Below, piece by piece: positions 1-6,028 of a stretch of DNA of 10,930 nucleotides. The notes under the pieces are model-generated. The model saw nothing but the letters and a program-made list of their open reading frames with translations. It ran no database searches and was not told the DNA's origin. A program made the translations under genes and the position numbers. The first letter of the stretch is position 1, and every line of letters begins with the position of its first letter. The stretch covers positions 1-10,930 of the forward strand of contig WTHW01000180.1 in assembly GCA_011526395.1 (NCBI GenBank). Reading direction: 5' to 3'. Source of the DNA: Alphaproteobacteria bacterium (GTDB lineage Bacteria; Pseudomonadota; Alphaproteobacteria; Puniceispirillales; Puniceispirillaceae).

Positions 1-51
<51 letters not shown>

Positions 52-61
52 ACTGATAGCT

Positions 62-90
62 GTTTACACCTAAGCCTTAGGAAGATGCAA
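62..90 (-). promoter_or_regulatory. Candidate promoter of tRNA-Pro with a palindrome in the spacer
   Basis: On the minus strand TTGCAT (85-90) and GTAAAC (62-67) are separated by 17 bp, and the predicted start lies a few bases before the tRNA. The -35 is reasonable and the -10 is poor. The spacer contains a 6+6 inverted repeat, CCTAAG-C-CTTAGG (69-81), which could bind a regulator or be chance. No other gene lies between the tRNA and the DUF192 gene. Confidence 0.35.
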
Positions 91-152
91 GCTGAAAATT
101 AGGAAAAATTAAGTGAATGAAGCAATTTTTTTGTCTGCCGCTCAAAAGCGCT

Positions 153-623
153 TTATTTCGGCAACCTACTGAGGCGATCACCAAGTGCAATATGCCGGCG
201 TGCGCTATCGCCTGCTGGTAATTCAAGAACATATTTTGCTGGCAGAAGTGAATGTATCAAGCTTTCAGAAAATGGTGTTTGCGCCTCTGCGATATGAACA
301 AGTGTGCCATCCTCATCAAAGAACAGGATATCAAGTGAGAGTGGTGTGTTCTTCATCCAAAATTGGCGTAAAGCGGCATTTTGCCAGATGAAGAGCATAC
401 CATCAATATCGCCTAGCGTCTCGCGATGCATCAGACCTTTGGCTCTGTCGCGGCTGGTGCGTGCGACCTCAACATTCAATAATAATGTATCGCCATAGGC
501 TGTTTGGATTTCGATAGTGCCAAGCGGGAAGCCATGTGCGAAGATATCATCTTGCGCTGAGGCTGTGAGGGGTAATGATATAATGAATATCGTTATGATA
601 GTTGCTATGAGTTGCTTTATCAT
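153..623 (-). CDS. Secreted DUF192 family protein
   Basis: This is a 156-residue protein of the DUF192 (COG1430) family, whose biochemical role is unknown. The first 23 residues form a signal peptide: Lys at position 3, a hydrophobic stretch of Ile and Leu, and an A-S-A cleavage site before QDD. The mature protein should therefore be periplasmic or membrane-associated. Family motifs follow in order: RAKGLMHRE (about residues 60-68), GMLFIW (75-80), QFWMKNTPLSLDILFFD (87-103) and a C-terminal VLELPAG. I chose the ATG at 623 because it overlaps the stop codon of the deacetylase gene upstream as TGATG and puts the signal peptide at the N terminus. The open frame extends to a TTG at 725, but that would add 34 charged residues inside the upstream gene. 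Translational coupling to the deacetylase is likely. The length is normal for the family. Confidence 0.88.
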   Translation of the reverse strand: MIKQLIATIITIFIISLPLTASAQDDIFAHGFPLGTIEIQTAYGDTLLLNVEVARTSRDRAKGLMHRETLGDIDGMLFIWQNAALRQFWMKNTPLSLDILFFDEDGTLVHIAEAQTPFSESLIHSLLPAKYVLELPAGDSARRHIALGDRLSRLPK

Positions 624-1678
624 CAGAGCCTGTCGCCGAATTCTTCTGTCCAATGGGCTGGCTTGTCGCGGCCTAGCCTGTGGTGCCATGTTAATCCCCT
701 TAACACTGATTTTGCCTCTTCGCAAAGTGTTTCATGGCTGGGGTCTTTGCCGATGATAAGCGCCCATAGCCCTGCCCATGCTTTGGCTGTGATGTAAGGA
801 TTATAGCCGCCGCCGCCCAAAACAAGGCTGGGGATATCAAGAGATAGGGCGAGCTGTACTGCCTGCCAGTACCCATCAAGGCTGTAATTTAATTTTGATT
901 GCGGATCGTGCATGTGACCGTCTGCGCCAGCTTGGATGATAAGATAGGATGGGGCGAAGGCCTTAATCTTGGGCAAGATTTCAGTTTTCATGAGTGATAG
1001 AAGATCGCTATCTGTCGCCTGTTTGGCAAGAGGATAGTTGATGGCATTCCCGCCGCCTGTATCATCTGCATTGCCTGTGCGGGGCCAGATATCTTGCTGG
1101 TGGATGGAGATGAGTTGCAGATTGGGCGTCTCTTGGTGCCAATCTTGGACGCCATCACAATGATGGGCATCTATATCAAGGTAGGTGATGCGTTTGGAGG
1201 TCTGTTCGCGTAATCGTGCAATGGCAATTGCGGGGTCATTTACAAAACAAAAGCCATAAGCCATTGCGCGCCTGCCATGATGTGTGCCGCCTGAAGGGTT
1301 AAAAAGATGTGTCGCCTGACCGCTGGCGAGCATATCAGCAGCCAAAATGGAGGCATGAGCAGCAGTGGCAGGGCGTTTGTAGATTTCGGCGAATATAGGG
1401 TTGCTTGACTGGCCGATATTAAAGCGTGTGCGCATCTCGTCTGGCAGAGATTGGTCACGTTCTGCTGTAAGAAGTGCCTCTACATAATCAGGGTCATGAT
1501 ATTGTGATAATAAGGCTGGCGATGCGGGCGAGACCTCTTGATAGCTATCATCATCAAGCCAGCCTTGTGCGCGGCAAATATCAATGACAGGCCAGACACG
1601 GGCGATATTTAACGGATGGCCTGAGCCATAGACAGATTGGCGGAAAATATCACTGCCAAAAAATACGGATTTTCTCAT
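623..1678 (-). CDS. Class I HDAC-like deacetylase (histone deacetylase/AcuC family)
   Basis: This 351-residue protein belongs to the arginase/deacetylase superfamily, which removes acetyl groups from lysine or from small acylated amines using zinc. All expected active-site features are present: the His pair in GGTHHG (H133, H134), zinc ligands D170 and H172 in YLDIDAHHCDG, a third zinc ligand D253 in QAGAD, and the transition-state tyrosine Y292 in LGGGGYNP. No signal peptide is visible, so it is probably cytoplasmic. The natural substrate cannot be read from the sequence; bacterial members include AcuC-like lysine deacetylases and polyamine deacetylases. The ATG at 1678 has only a weak AGG about 11 bases upstream. 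The gene is the first of a two-gene unit with the secreted DUF192 gene and is divergent from nhaA. Confidence 0.9.
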   Translation of the reverse strand: MRKSVFFGSDIFRQSVYGSGHPLNIARVWPVIDICRAQGWLDDDSYQEVSPASPALLSQYHDPDYVEALLTAERDQSLPDEMRTRFNIGQSSNPIFAEIYKRPATAAHASILAADMLASGQATHLFNPSGGTHHGRRAMAYGFCFVNDPAIAIARLREQTSKRITYLDIDAHHCDGVQDWHQETPNLQLISIHQQDIWPRTGNADDTGGGNAINYPLAKQATDSDLLSLMKTEILPKIKAFAPSYLIIQAGADGHMHDPQSKLNYSLDGYWQAVQLALSLDIPSLVLGGGGYNPYITAKAWAGLWALIIGKDPSHETLCEEAKSVLRGLTWHHRLGRDKPAHWTEEFGDRL

Positions 1679-1687
1679 GATGTCATG

Positions 1688-1715
1688 TTGCCTGTCTGAG
1701 CCTTGTTCCTATATA
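1688..1715 (+). promoter_or_regulatory. Candidate nhaA promoter
   Basis: TTGCCT (1688-1693) and TATATA (1710-1715) are separated by 16 bp in the 111-bp gap between the divergent deacetylase and nhaA genes. This would leave a leader of roughly 65 bases before the nhaA start. I found no equally good promoter pointing at the deacetylase. The call rests on consensus matching alone. Confidence 0.35.
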
Positions 1716-1789
1716 AGGTATGAGAGTTTTATGATTGGTCAATGGCCTGTCGATATCACGTCAGCATAATCTAAGGAGCTGTTACTATT

Positions 1790-3034
1790 ATGTCGCAATC
1801 TTATAAAGTATGGAATTTTGTCCAAGAATATTCCCTATTGCTTATTTTTGGTGCTGTATCTGCTTTGATTTGGGCGAATATGGACTATGACAGCTATCAT
1901 CATCTTGTTGAGTTTGTGATTATCGACCATAGCCCTGTGGGGCATCTGCATGATGGTCATCGCACGCTGACGCTACATTATTTAATCAATGATGTGTTGA
2001 TGGCGCTGTTCTTTGCGATGGCTGGTAAGGAAGTTTGGGAAGCGATTATTCTGAAGAATGGCAGCCTTCGCGGCGCTAAAGCCTTAACGCCCTTGATTGC
2101 AACAGCTGGTGGTTTGTTAGGCCCGATTGGTATTTATCTTGTGGGAGCCTTTATGGTTGGCAAATTGGCTGTCTTGGCAAATGGCTGGGCGATTCCAATC
2201 GCAACTGATATCGCATTCTCATACCTTGTCGCACGTCTGGTTTTTGGCGCACGACACCCTGCTGTTGGGTTCTTGTTGTTGCTTGCCATTGCAGATGATG
2301 CAGCTGGCTTGATTATTTTGGCAGTGTTCTTCCCATCTGGTGATTTGTCACCTGAATGGTTGGGGCTATCTGTGCTGGCGGCTGTAGCTGTGTATTTCCT
2401 AGCCAACCGCCTGCCACGTATGTTGGATGCATCGCGCGGCGATCGCCATTATACGAAGATTGCTGAAAAGCTAAGCTTCTGGCCTTATTTGATTGCAGGC
2501 TGTGCAAGCTGGTATGGGTTCCAGCAGGCAGGTATCCACCCTGCCCTTGGCCTGTTGCCGATTGTTGTCACGATCCCACATGCAGATATCACATTCGGTA
2601 TGTTTGATTCACAAAAGCTTGAACAACATGATTTGCTAAATGATATTGAGCATAAGATGAAGGTGCCAGTTGAGTTTATCTTGCTGTTATTCGGTTTTGC
2701 GAATGCTGGTGTTGAGTTCTCAGCGATTGGTGATGCCACATGGCTTGTGCTTGCTGGTCTTCTTATCGGTAAGCCGATTGGTATTTTCTTGTTTGGCTGG
2801 CTCGCAGCGCGCCCGTTGGGTCTAGGCCTGCCAGAAGGTATGAAGGTGAATCATCTGATTGTGATTGGCTTTATTGCCGCGATTGGCTTTACAGTATCGT
2901 TGTTCATTTCAGCGGTGGCATTCCCGCCAGGTGACATTCAAGACGCCGCGAAAATGGGTGCCCTATTCTCGTTCGGTGCTGTGTTCCTATCCTTGTTGGT
3001 AGGTCGCATTTTGAAGGTAGAAAAAATAGACTGA
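1790..3034 (+). CDS. nhaA: Na+/H+ antiporter NhaA family protein
   Basis: This 414-residue integral membrane protein matches NhaA, which exchanges internal Na+ (or Li+) for external H+ across the inner membrane. Key ion-path residues are retained: T139-D140 in IATDIAF (E. coli T132-D133), D169-D170 in LAIADDAAG (E. coli D163-D164), the histidine in AGIHPALG (E. coli H225) and K328 in GLLIGKPIGIF (E. coli K300). The late helix IGFIAAIGFTVSLFIS is also typical. It is somewhat longer than E. coli NhaA (388 residues). Two deviations stand out: a His-rich first loop (five His between residues 47 and 63), and GKEVWEA in place of E. coli GLEVKRE, which replaces the pH-sensor Arg81 and Glu82. An AAGGAG (1773-1778) lies 11 bases before the ATG. 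The 44-residue membrane protein gene begins 49 bases downstream. Confidence 0.93.
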   Translation: MSQSYKVWNFVQEYSLLLIFGAVSALIWANMDYDSYHHLVEFVIIDHSPVGHLHDGHRTLTLHYLINDVLMALFFAMAGKEVWEAIILKNGSLRGAKALTPLIATAGGLLGPIGIYLVGAFMVGKLAVLANGWAIPIATDIAFSYLVARLVFGARHPAVGFLLLLAIADDAAGLIILAVFFPSGDLSPEWLGLSVLAAVAVYFLANRLPRMLDASRGDRHYTKIAEKLSFWPYLIAGCASWYGFQQAGIHPALGLLPIVVTIPHADITFGMFDSQKLEQHDLLNDIEHKMKVPVEFILLLFGFANAGVEFSAIGDATWLVLAGLLIGKPIGIFLFGWLAARPLGLGLPEGMKVNHLIVIGFIAAIGFTVSLFISAVAFPPGDIQDAAKMGALFSFGAVFLSLLVGRILKVEKID

Positions 3035-3083
3035 TACTGATAGTATTTCATTGTAACAAACATTTGGTAGGGGGAAGTTACCA

Positions 3084-3218
3084 ATGGCCTCAAATAACGA
3101 AACAAATCGTCCAGCAGGTGTGCCTGAAGAAAATGTGTATAACTCAACACATTGGACAATTTATCTAGGTTATGGGATCGCTGTTCTTGCGATTGCTGCC
3201 TTGTTGTTTGGTGAATAA
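3084..3218 (+). CDS. 44-residue single-span membrane protein, unknown function
   Basis: This short gene has a good ribosome-binding site (AGGGGGA about 7 bases before the ATG) and ends 14 bases before the Fe-S scaffold start. The product has a polar, Asn/Glu-rich N-terminal half (starting MASNNETNRP) followed by one hydrophobic segment from about Y27 to F42 (GYGIAVLAIAALLF), and ends GE. It looks like a single-pass inner-membrane protein. I do not recognise a family. It may be an accessory subunit of a larger membrane complex or a partner of NhaA; both are inferences from position and shape. Tight spacing and a strong ribosome-binding site argue that it is translated. Confidence 0.72.
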   Translation: MASNNETNRPAGVPEENVYNSTHWTIYLGYGIAVLAIAALLFGE

Positions 3219-3232
3219 GCCAAAAAGTTCTG

Positions 3233-3634
3233 ATGGATGAGCTATATCAAAAACAGATATTAGAGCTAGCAAGACAAGCTCGAAATAGCACTGATATTGC
3301 TCATCCAACGCATCACGCAAAAGTGAATAACCCAACATGCGGTGATAGTGTGTCTATCGCCGCTGTTTTGTCGGGTGATGAGATTTCTCAATTACAGATT
3401 GATGTAGAAGGCTGTGCGCTTTGTGAAGCTGGCGCAGGGCTTTTGGTGCAATTAGCCTCGCACGCTAGCGCAAGTGAAGTGTCAGCTTGGCATAAGAAAC
3501 TTGATGATTTTTTACAAAATGACGCATCAGAAAATGTGCCAACAGAGCTGGTGCCATTTACCCCTATTAGGGCTGTCAAAAATCGTCATAAATGTGTGAA
3601 GCTATCTTTTGTGGCTTTTGAGAGTTTGGCATAA
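3233..3634 (+). CDS. Iron-sulfur cluster scaffold protein, IscU/SufU (NifU N-terminal) family
   Basis: This 133-residue protein resembles the U-type scaffolds on which Fe-S clusters are assembled in the cytoplasm before transfer to target proteins. The three cluster-ligand cysteines and the conserved aspartate are present: C36 and D38 in NPTCGDSV, C61 in GCALC (a second cysteine, C64, gives the SufU-like CxxC) and C121 in RHKCVKL. A spacer of about 56 residues separates the second and third cysteine regions, as in SufU-type proteins. No cysteine desulfurase, SufBCD or IscA gene is present in the window, so this is a standalone copy. It is the last gene of the plus-strand nhaA cluster and is followed at once by a bidirectional hairpin. 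The ATG at 3233 has no strong Shine-Dalgarno site, which suggests coupling to the small gene just upstream. Confidence 0.88.
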   Translation: MDELYQKQILELARQARNSTDIAHPTHHAKVNNPTCGDSVSIAAVLSGDEISQLQIDVEGCALCEAGAGLLVQLASHASASEVSAWHKKLDDFLQNDASENVPTELVPFTPIRAVKNRHKCVKLSFVAFESLA

Positions 3635-3672
3635 AAAAACGCCCGCTCTCGTTAAAAAAGCAGGCGCGTTTT
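3635..3672. terminator. Imperfect bidirectional terminator between convergent genes
   Basis: An A run (3633-3639) precedes a stem whose arms are AACGC-CC-GC (3638-3646) and GC-AGG-CGCGTT (3660-3670), paired with one-base bulges around an A-rich loop and followed by TTTT. On the minus strand the A run becomes a U tract. It sits immediately after the scaffold stop codon and just before the end of the opposing 32-residue gene, so it can serve both. Confidence 0.6.
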
Positions 3673-3692
3673 AAAAAGATTTAAAAGCACTC

Positions 3693-3791
3693 TTATTCTG
3701 GTTCGACTGATACCTTGCCAAATGCCCAAATAGCAATCGCTAGAACAAGTGGGAAACCAATCACCAATACTAGACCTAGAGTTTCATTCAT
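3693..3791 (-). CDS. 32-residue single-span membrane protein, unknown function
   Basis: This very short gene has a strong GGGGGA ribosome-binding site 6 bases before the chosen ATG at 3791. A second ATG two codons upstream lies too close to that site to be preferred. The product starts MNETLG, has one hydrophobic segment (about L5 to F25, including LVLVIGFPLVLAIAIWAF), then a charged tail GKVSVEPE. A single-pass inner-membrane micropeptide is the simplest reading; small subunits of respiratory or transport complexes have this shape, but I see no family signature. It is the most distal gene of the minus-strand series after the aminotransferase and the cysteine-rich protein, and ends at the shared terminator. 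Confidence 0.65.
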   Translation of the reverse strand: MNETLGLVLVIGFPLVLAIAIWAFGKVSVEPE

Positions 3792-3862
3792 AATCATTCC
3801 CCCAAAAAAGAATAAATAATATCATCAAGCTGGCGAGACATTACGCAATAATGCGTGATGTT

Positions 3863-4048
3863 TCAAGATGCCTTTTCATCTGATTTCTGGCTGATGGGCT
3901 GTGGTGCTTGTGCGACGATACATTCATCACCATCACAACAAGGAAAGGCATTGGTTTTGCAATGGGCGCACTGGCCGTGACCATGCACCCATATAATCTG
4001 TTCAGGCGCGCCACAAAACACACAACGATTTTTCATATCATTTGACAT
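3863..4048 (-). CDS. Small cysteine-rich (zinc-ribbon-like) protein
   Basis: This 61-residue protein carries seven cysteines in a pattern typical of a small metal-binding module: CVFC (C9, C12), CAHC (C27, C30), then C37, C38 and C43, with histidines H22 and H24 between the first two pairs. Two CxxC knuckles 18 residues apart suggest a zinc ribbon; C37/C38/C43 could add a second site. The tail from about residue 46 is polar and probably disordered. TAGGGG lies about 9 bases before the ATG at 4048. An in-frame ATG four codons later is possible but less well placed. It lies 81 bases after the aminotransferase and may be cotranscribed with it. I do not recognise the family, and DNA, RNA or protein partners cannot be assigned. 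Confidence 0.72.
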   Translation of the reverse strand: MSNDMKNRCVFCGAPEQIIWVHGHGQCAHCKTNAFPCCDGDECIVAQAPQPISQKSDEKAS

Positions 4049-4129
4049 TTGAGGTGCCCCTAGCTTGCTTTGATACTGTCATATATTAAGGCATATGTAA
4101 GCCGGCTGGCAATTCACTTTGCCCCTTTT

Positions 4130-5266
4130 TTACCTATCATCGCTTACCGTATCTAGAGTTTGCATGAAGTCTGAGATGGTGCCGTCGATATCGGCAAGCT
4201 TATCTAGACCAAATAGTCCCACACGGAAGGTTTTGAAGTCAGCTGATTCACCACATTCCAACGGGACGCCTGCTGCGATTTGCACACCATTTGCAGCAAA
4301 GGCAGCCCCATTTTTCATGTCATCCCTTTCTGTATGAGATACGATGACAGAGGGTGATTTAAAACCATCAGCCGCCAATGATTTATAGCCGCGTTGTTCC
4401 ATGAGCAAGCGAAGCCGAGAGCCAAGTTCGATTTGTGCCTGTTTTGCTCTGTCATAGCCAAAAGATTTCACCTCGCACAAGGTGTCATAAAATTGTGACA
4501 GACCATCTGTTGGCATCGTTGCATGATAGGCATGACCGCCATTTAGATAGGCTGTCATGATTTGATGCCATTTTTTTAAATCAAGAACAAAGCTGTCTGA
4601 TTGTGTTTCATCAAGGCGTGTCACACCAGCTTCAGATAACATCACAATGCCGGCACACGGTGTCGAGGTCCATCCTTTTTGAGGGGCTGTAATCAGCACA
4701 TCAACGCCAATTTTAGCCATATCAACCCATAAGGCACCAGAGGCAACACAATCAAGAACGAAAATAGCGCCCACTTCATGAGCCGCCTCAGCGATTTGGG
4801 TTAAATAGTCATCTGGCATTAAGAGGCCAGCTGAGGTTTCAACATGGGGACTGACAACAAGGCGCGGTTTTGTTGATTTGATCATCGCCACTATATCTTC
4901 GATAGGTGCCGGGCTGAATTGTTGGTCTGCTAGATCTGTGTCTGGTTGTGCTTTGACAATCTCTGCGTGTGTTGGTGTTACGCCTTGATCAAAAATCTGT
5001 GTCCAACGAAAGCTGAACCATCCATTTCGTATGACAAGCACCTTTTCGTTTCTGGCAAATTGTCTGGCAACCGCTTCCATAGCGTAACTGCCGCCACCTG
5101 GTATGATAACACAGCTTTTGGCGCCATAGACATCTGTTAGCCCTTCATGAAGACCGCACATAACCTCTTGGAAAGAAGATGACATGGAATTTAGGGATCT
5201 ATCGGTAAAAACGACTGAGAATTCTCGTAAATTCGATAGTCTTGGCTGTGGTGTGCTGGCATCCAT
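4130..5266 (-). CDS. Class V aminotransferase, alanine-glyoxylate/serine-pyruvate type
   Basis: This 378-residue pyridoxal-phosphate enzyme has the fold-type I class V layout. The cofactor Lys is K197 in the motif TAPQKGW, preceded by the pyridine-binding aspartate D172 in VLDCVASG. The N-terminal NLREFSVVFTDRSLNSMS and IIPGGGSYAMEAVARQFA (about residues 54-71) match alanine-glyoxylate aminotransferase relatives. Likely it moves amino groups between alanine or serine and an oxo-acid such as glyoxylate, but substrate cannot be fixed from sequence; aminoethylphosphonate or other transaminases of the same class are alternatives. A near-ideal GAGGAGG lies 7 bases before the ATG at 5266, which settles the start. 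The length is normal. Downstream on the same strand are the cysteine-rich and 32-residue genes. Confidence 0.88.
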   Translation of the reverse strand: MDASTPQPRLSNLREFSVVFTDRSLNSMSSSFQEVMCGLHEGLTDVYGAKSCVIIPGGGSYAMEAVARQFARNEKVLVIRNGWFSFRWTQIFDQGVTPTHAEIVKAQPDTDLADQQFSPAPIEDIVAMIKSTKPRLVVSPHVETSAGLLMPDDYLTQIAEAAHEVGAIFVLDCVASGALWVDMAKIGVDVLITAPQKGWTSTPCAGIVMLSEAGVTRLDETQSDSFVLDLKKWHQIMTAYLNGGHAYHATMPTDGLSQFYDTLCEVKSFGYDRAKQAQIELGSRLRLLMEQRGYKSLAADGFKSPSVIVSHTERDDMKNGAAFAANGVQIAAGVPLECGESADFKTFRVGLFGLDKLADIDGTISDFMQTLDTVSDDR

Positions 5267-5380
5267 GTTTCATCCTCCTCAAAACGCGTATATGACTCTG
5301 TACGGCGCGCAAGGCAGGATGAGATGAATAGAGAGACAAAATGCCGCAATCACGCATCGTGCGGACTTACAGGTAAGAAT

Positions 5381-5421
5381 AAAAAAAACCCGAAGCTAGA
5401 ATGTTAGCTTCGGGTTTTTTT
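5381..5421. terminator. Strong bidirectional Rho-independent terminator
   Basis: The core stem ACCCGAAGCTA / TAGCTTCGGGT is perfect around a 6-base loop (GAATGT, 5399-5404). It is flanked by eight A on the left and seven T on the right, so the paired region can extend to about 17 bp. It starts 17 bases after the cold-shock stop codon and on the minus strand supplies a U tract, so it ends cold-shock transcription before the aminotransferase promoter region. Confidence 0.93.
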
Positions 5422-5438
5422 ATCAGTGTATCTTTATC

Positions 5439-5648
5439 TTAAGATACGAGGCTTAGGTTCACAGCTGATGTTTTGCCATTTTTACCAGTCTCAAGCTCGT
5501 AAGATACTTTTTGGCCATCTTGTAGATCGCTAATGCCTGAGTTTTGTAGTGCTGAGATATGCACGAATACGTCTTGTGCGCCGTCCTCTGGCTGGATGAA
5601 ACCATATCCTTTTGTGGCATTAAACCACTTAACTGTCCCATTGCTCAT
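5439..5648 (-). CDS. csp: Cold-shock domain protein (CspA family)
   Basis: This 69-residue protein is a single cold-shock domain that binds single-stranded nucleic acid and acts as an RNA chaperone or transcription antiterminator. The RNA-binding motifs RNP1 (KGYGFI, residues 13-18) and RNP2 (VFVHI, 27-31) are intact, with the family start GTVKWFN just before. An AGGAG (5655-5659) sits 6 to 7 bases before the ATG. The gene stands alone between a 210-base leader/upstream region, which carries a hairpin next to the ribosome-binding site, and its own strong terminator. Which Csp paralog it represents cannot be told from this window. Confidence 0.96.
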   Translation of the reverse strand: MSNGTVKWFNATKGYGFIQPEDGAQDVFVHISALQNSGISDLQDGQKVSYELETGKNGKTSAVNLSLVS

Positions 5649-5654
5649 AATCTG

Positions 5655-5691
5655 CTCCTATGAATTTGGGGTTAGGCATACCACCAAATTC
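5655..5691 (-). promoter_or_regulatory. Leader hairpin next to the cold-shock ribosome-binding site
   Basis: In the minus-strand transcript an 8-bp stem, GAATTTGG paired with CCAAATTC (5684-5691 with 5662-5669), is extended by GG/CC across a one-base bulge (5681-5682 with 5670-5671), closing a 9-base loop. Its 3' foot ends two bases before the AGGAG Shine-Dalgarno site of the cold-shock gene. The position suggests control of ribosome access, for example by temperature or by a protein, but that is inference from placement only. Confidence 0.5.
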
Positions 5692-5858
5692 TTGCGGAAT
5701 AGATAGGTAAGCAAAGTTACAGATGTAAACTTCAAAGACGTTATGGAATGTTCTGCCCTATAAGTCCAATGAAAAAATGGAGAATGAACACAATAATAGA
5801 CGGAAATCTTAACACCAATTTAGTGCAAGAGACTGTGAAACAAAGATGTTATGAAAAA

Positions 5859-5934
5859 TGGCATCCCGTACGGGATTCGAACCCGTGTTGCCGCCGTGAA
5901 AGGGCGGTGTCCTAAACCACTAGACGAACGGGAC
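5859..5934 (-). tRNA. tRNA-Glu (UUC) with encoded CCA
   Basis: Read on the minus strand, the acceptor stem GTCCCGT pairs with ACGGGAT, allowing one G-U at the end. The anticodon arm is CCGCC-CTTTCAC-GGCGG with anticodon TTC, and the T arm contains GGTTCGAATCC. The discriminator G is followed by an encoded CCA (5859-5861). Total length is 76 nt with CCA. All arms are regular, so it is a functional glutamate tRNA gene. It sits between recJ and the cold-shock gene on the same strand. Confidence 0.97.
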
Positions 5935-5953
5935 ACGTTCGGTGATGTTAGTT

Positions 5954-5982
5954 TATCTACATAACCATAAGATAATAATCAA
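5954..5982 (-). promoter_or_regulatory. Candidate tRNA-Glu promoter
   Basis: On the minus strand TTGATT (5977-5982) and TAGATA (5954-5959) are separated by exactly 17 bp. The predicted start lies about a dozen bases before the mature tRNA 5' end. It falls in the 94-bp gap after recJ, so the tRNA appears to have its own promoter. Confidence 0.55.
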
Positions 5983-6028
5983 GCGTTATTACGAAAAATA
6001 AATCAAAAAATAAGGATTTTTTTTAGCT

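Noticed and set aside
91..152. Terminator after the DUF192 gene
   Set aside because: The only pairing is a short AAAGCGCTTT-like palindrome and a four-base stem, with the T run in the wrong orientation or position.
623..725. Longer DUF192 reading starting at a TTG at 725
   Set aside because: It would place 34 polar residues before an obvious signal peptide and overlap the deacetylase by about 100 bases; the ATG at 623 forms a TGATG junction and starts the signal peptide.
3841..4023. Alternative 60-codon minus-strand frame overlapping the cysteine-rich gene
   Set aside because: It lacks a good ribosome-binding site and any motif, while the other frame has regular CxxC pairs.
4049..4129. GCCGGC-centred palindrome between the aminotransferase and the cysteine-rich gene
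   Set aside because: Only six to eight bases pair and no T tract follows; common by chance.
5459..5641. Second frame within the cold-shock gene
   Set aside because: It is a shadow of a clear CspA-family protein with intact RNP1 and RNP2 motifs.
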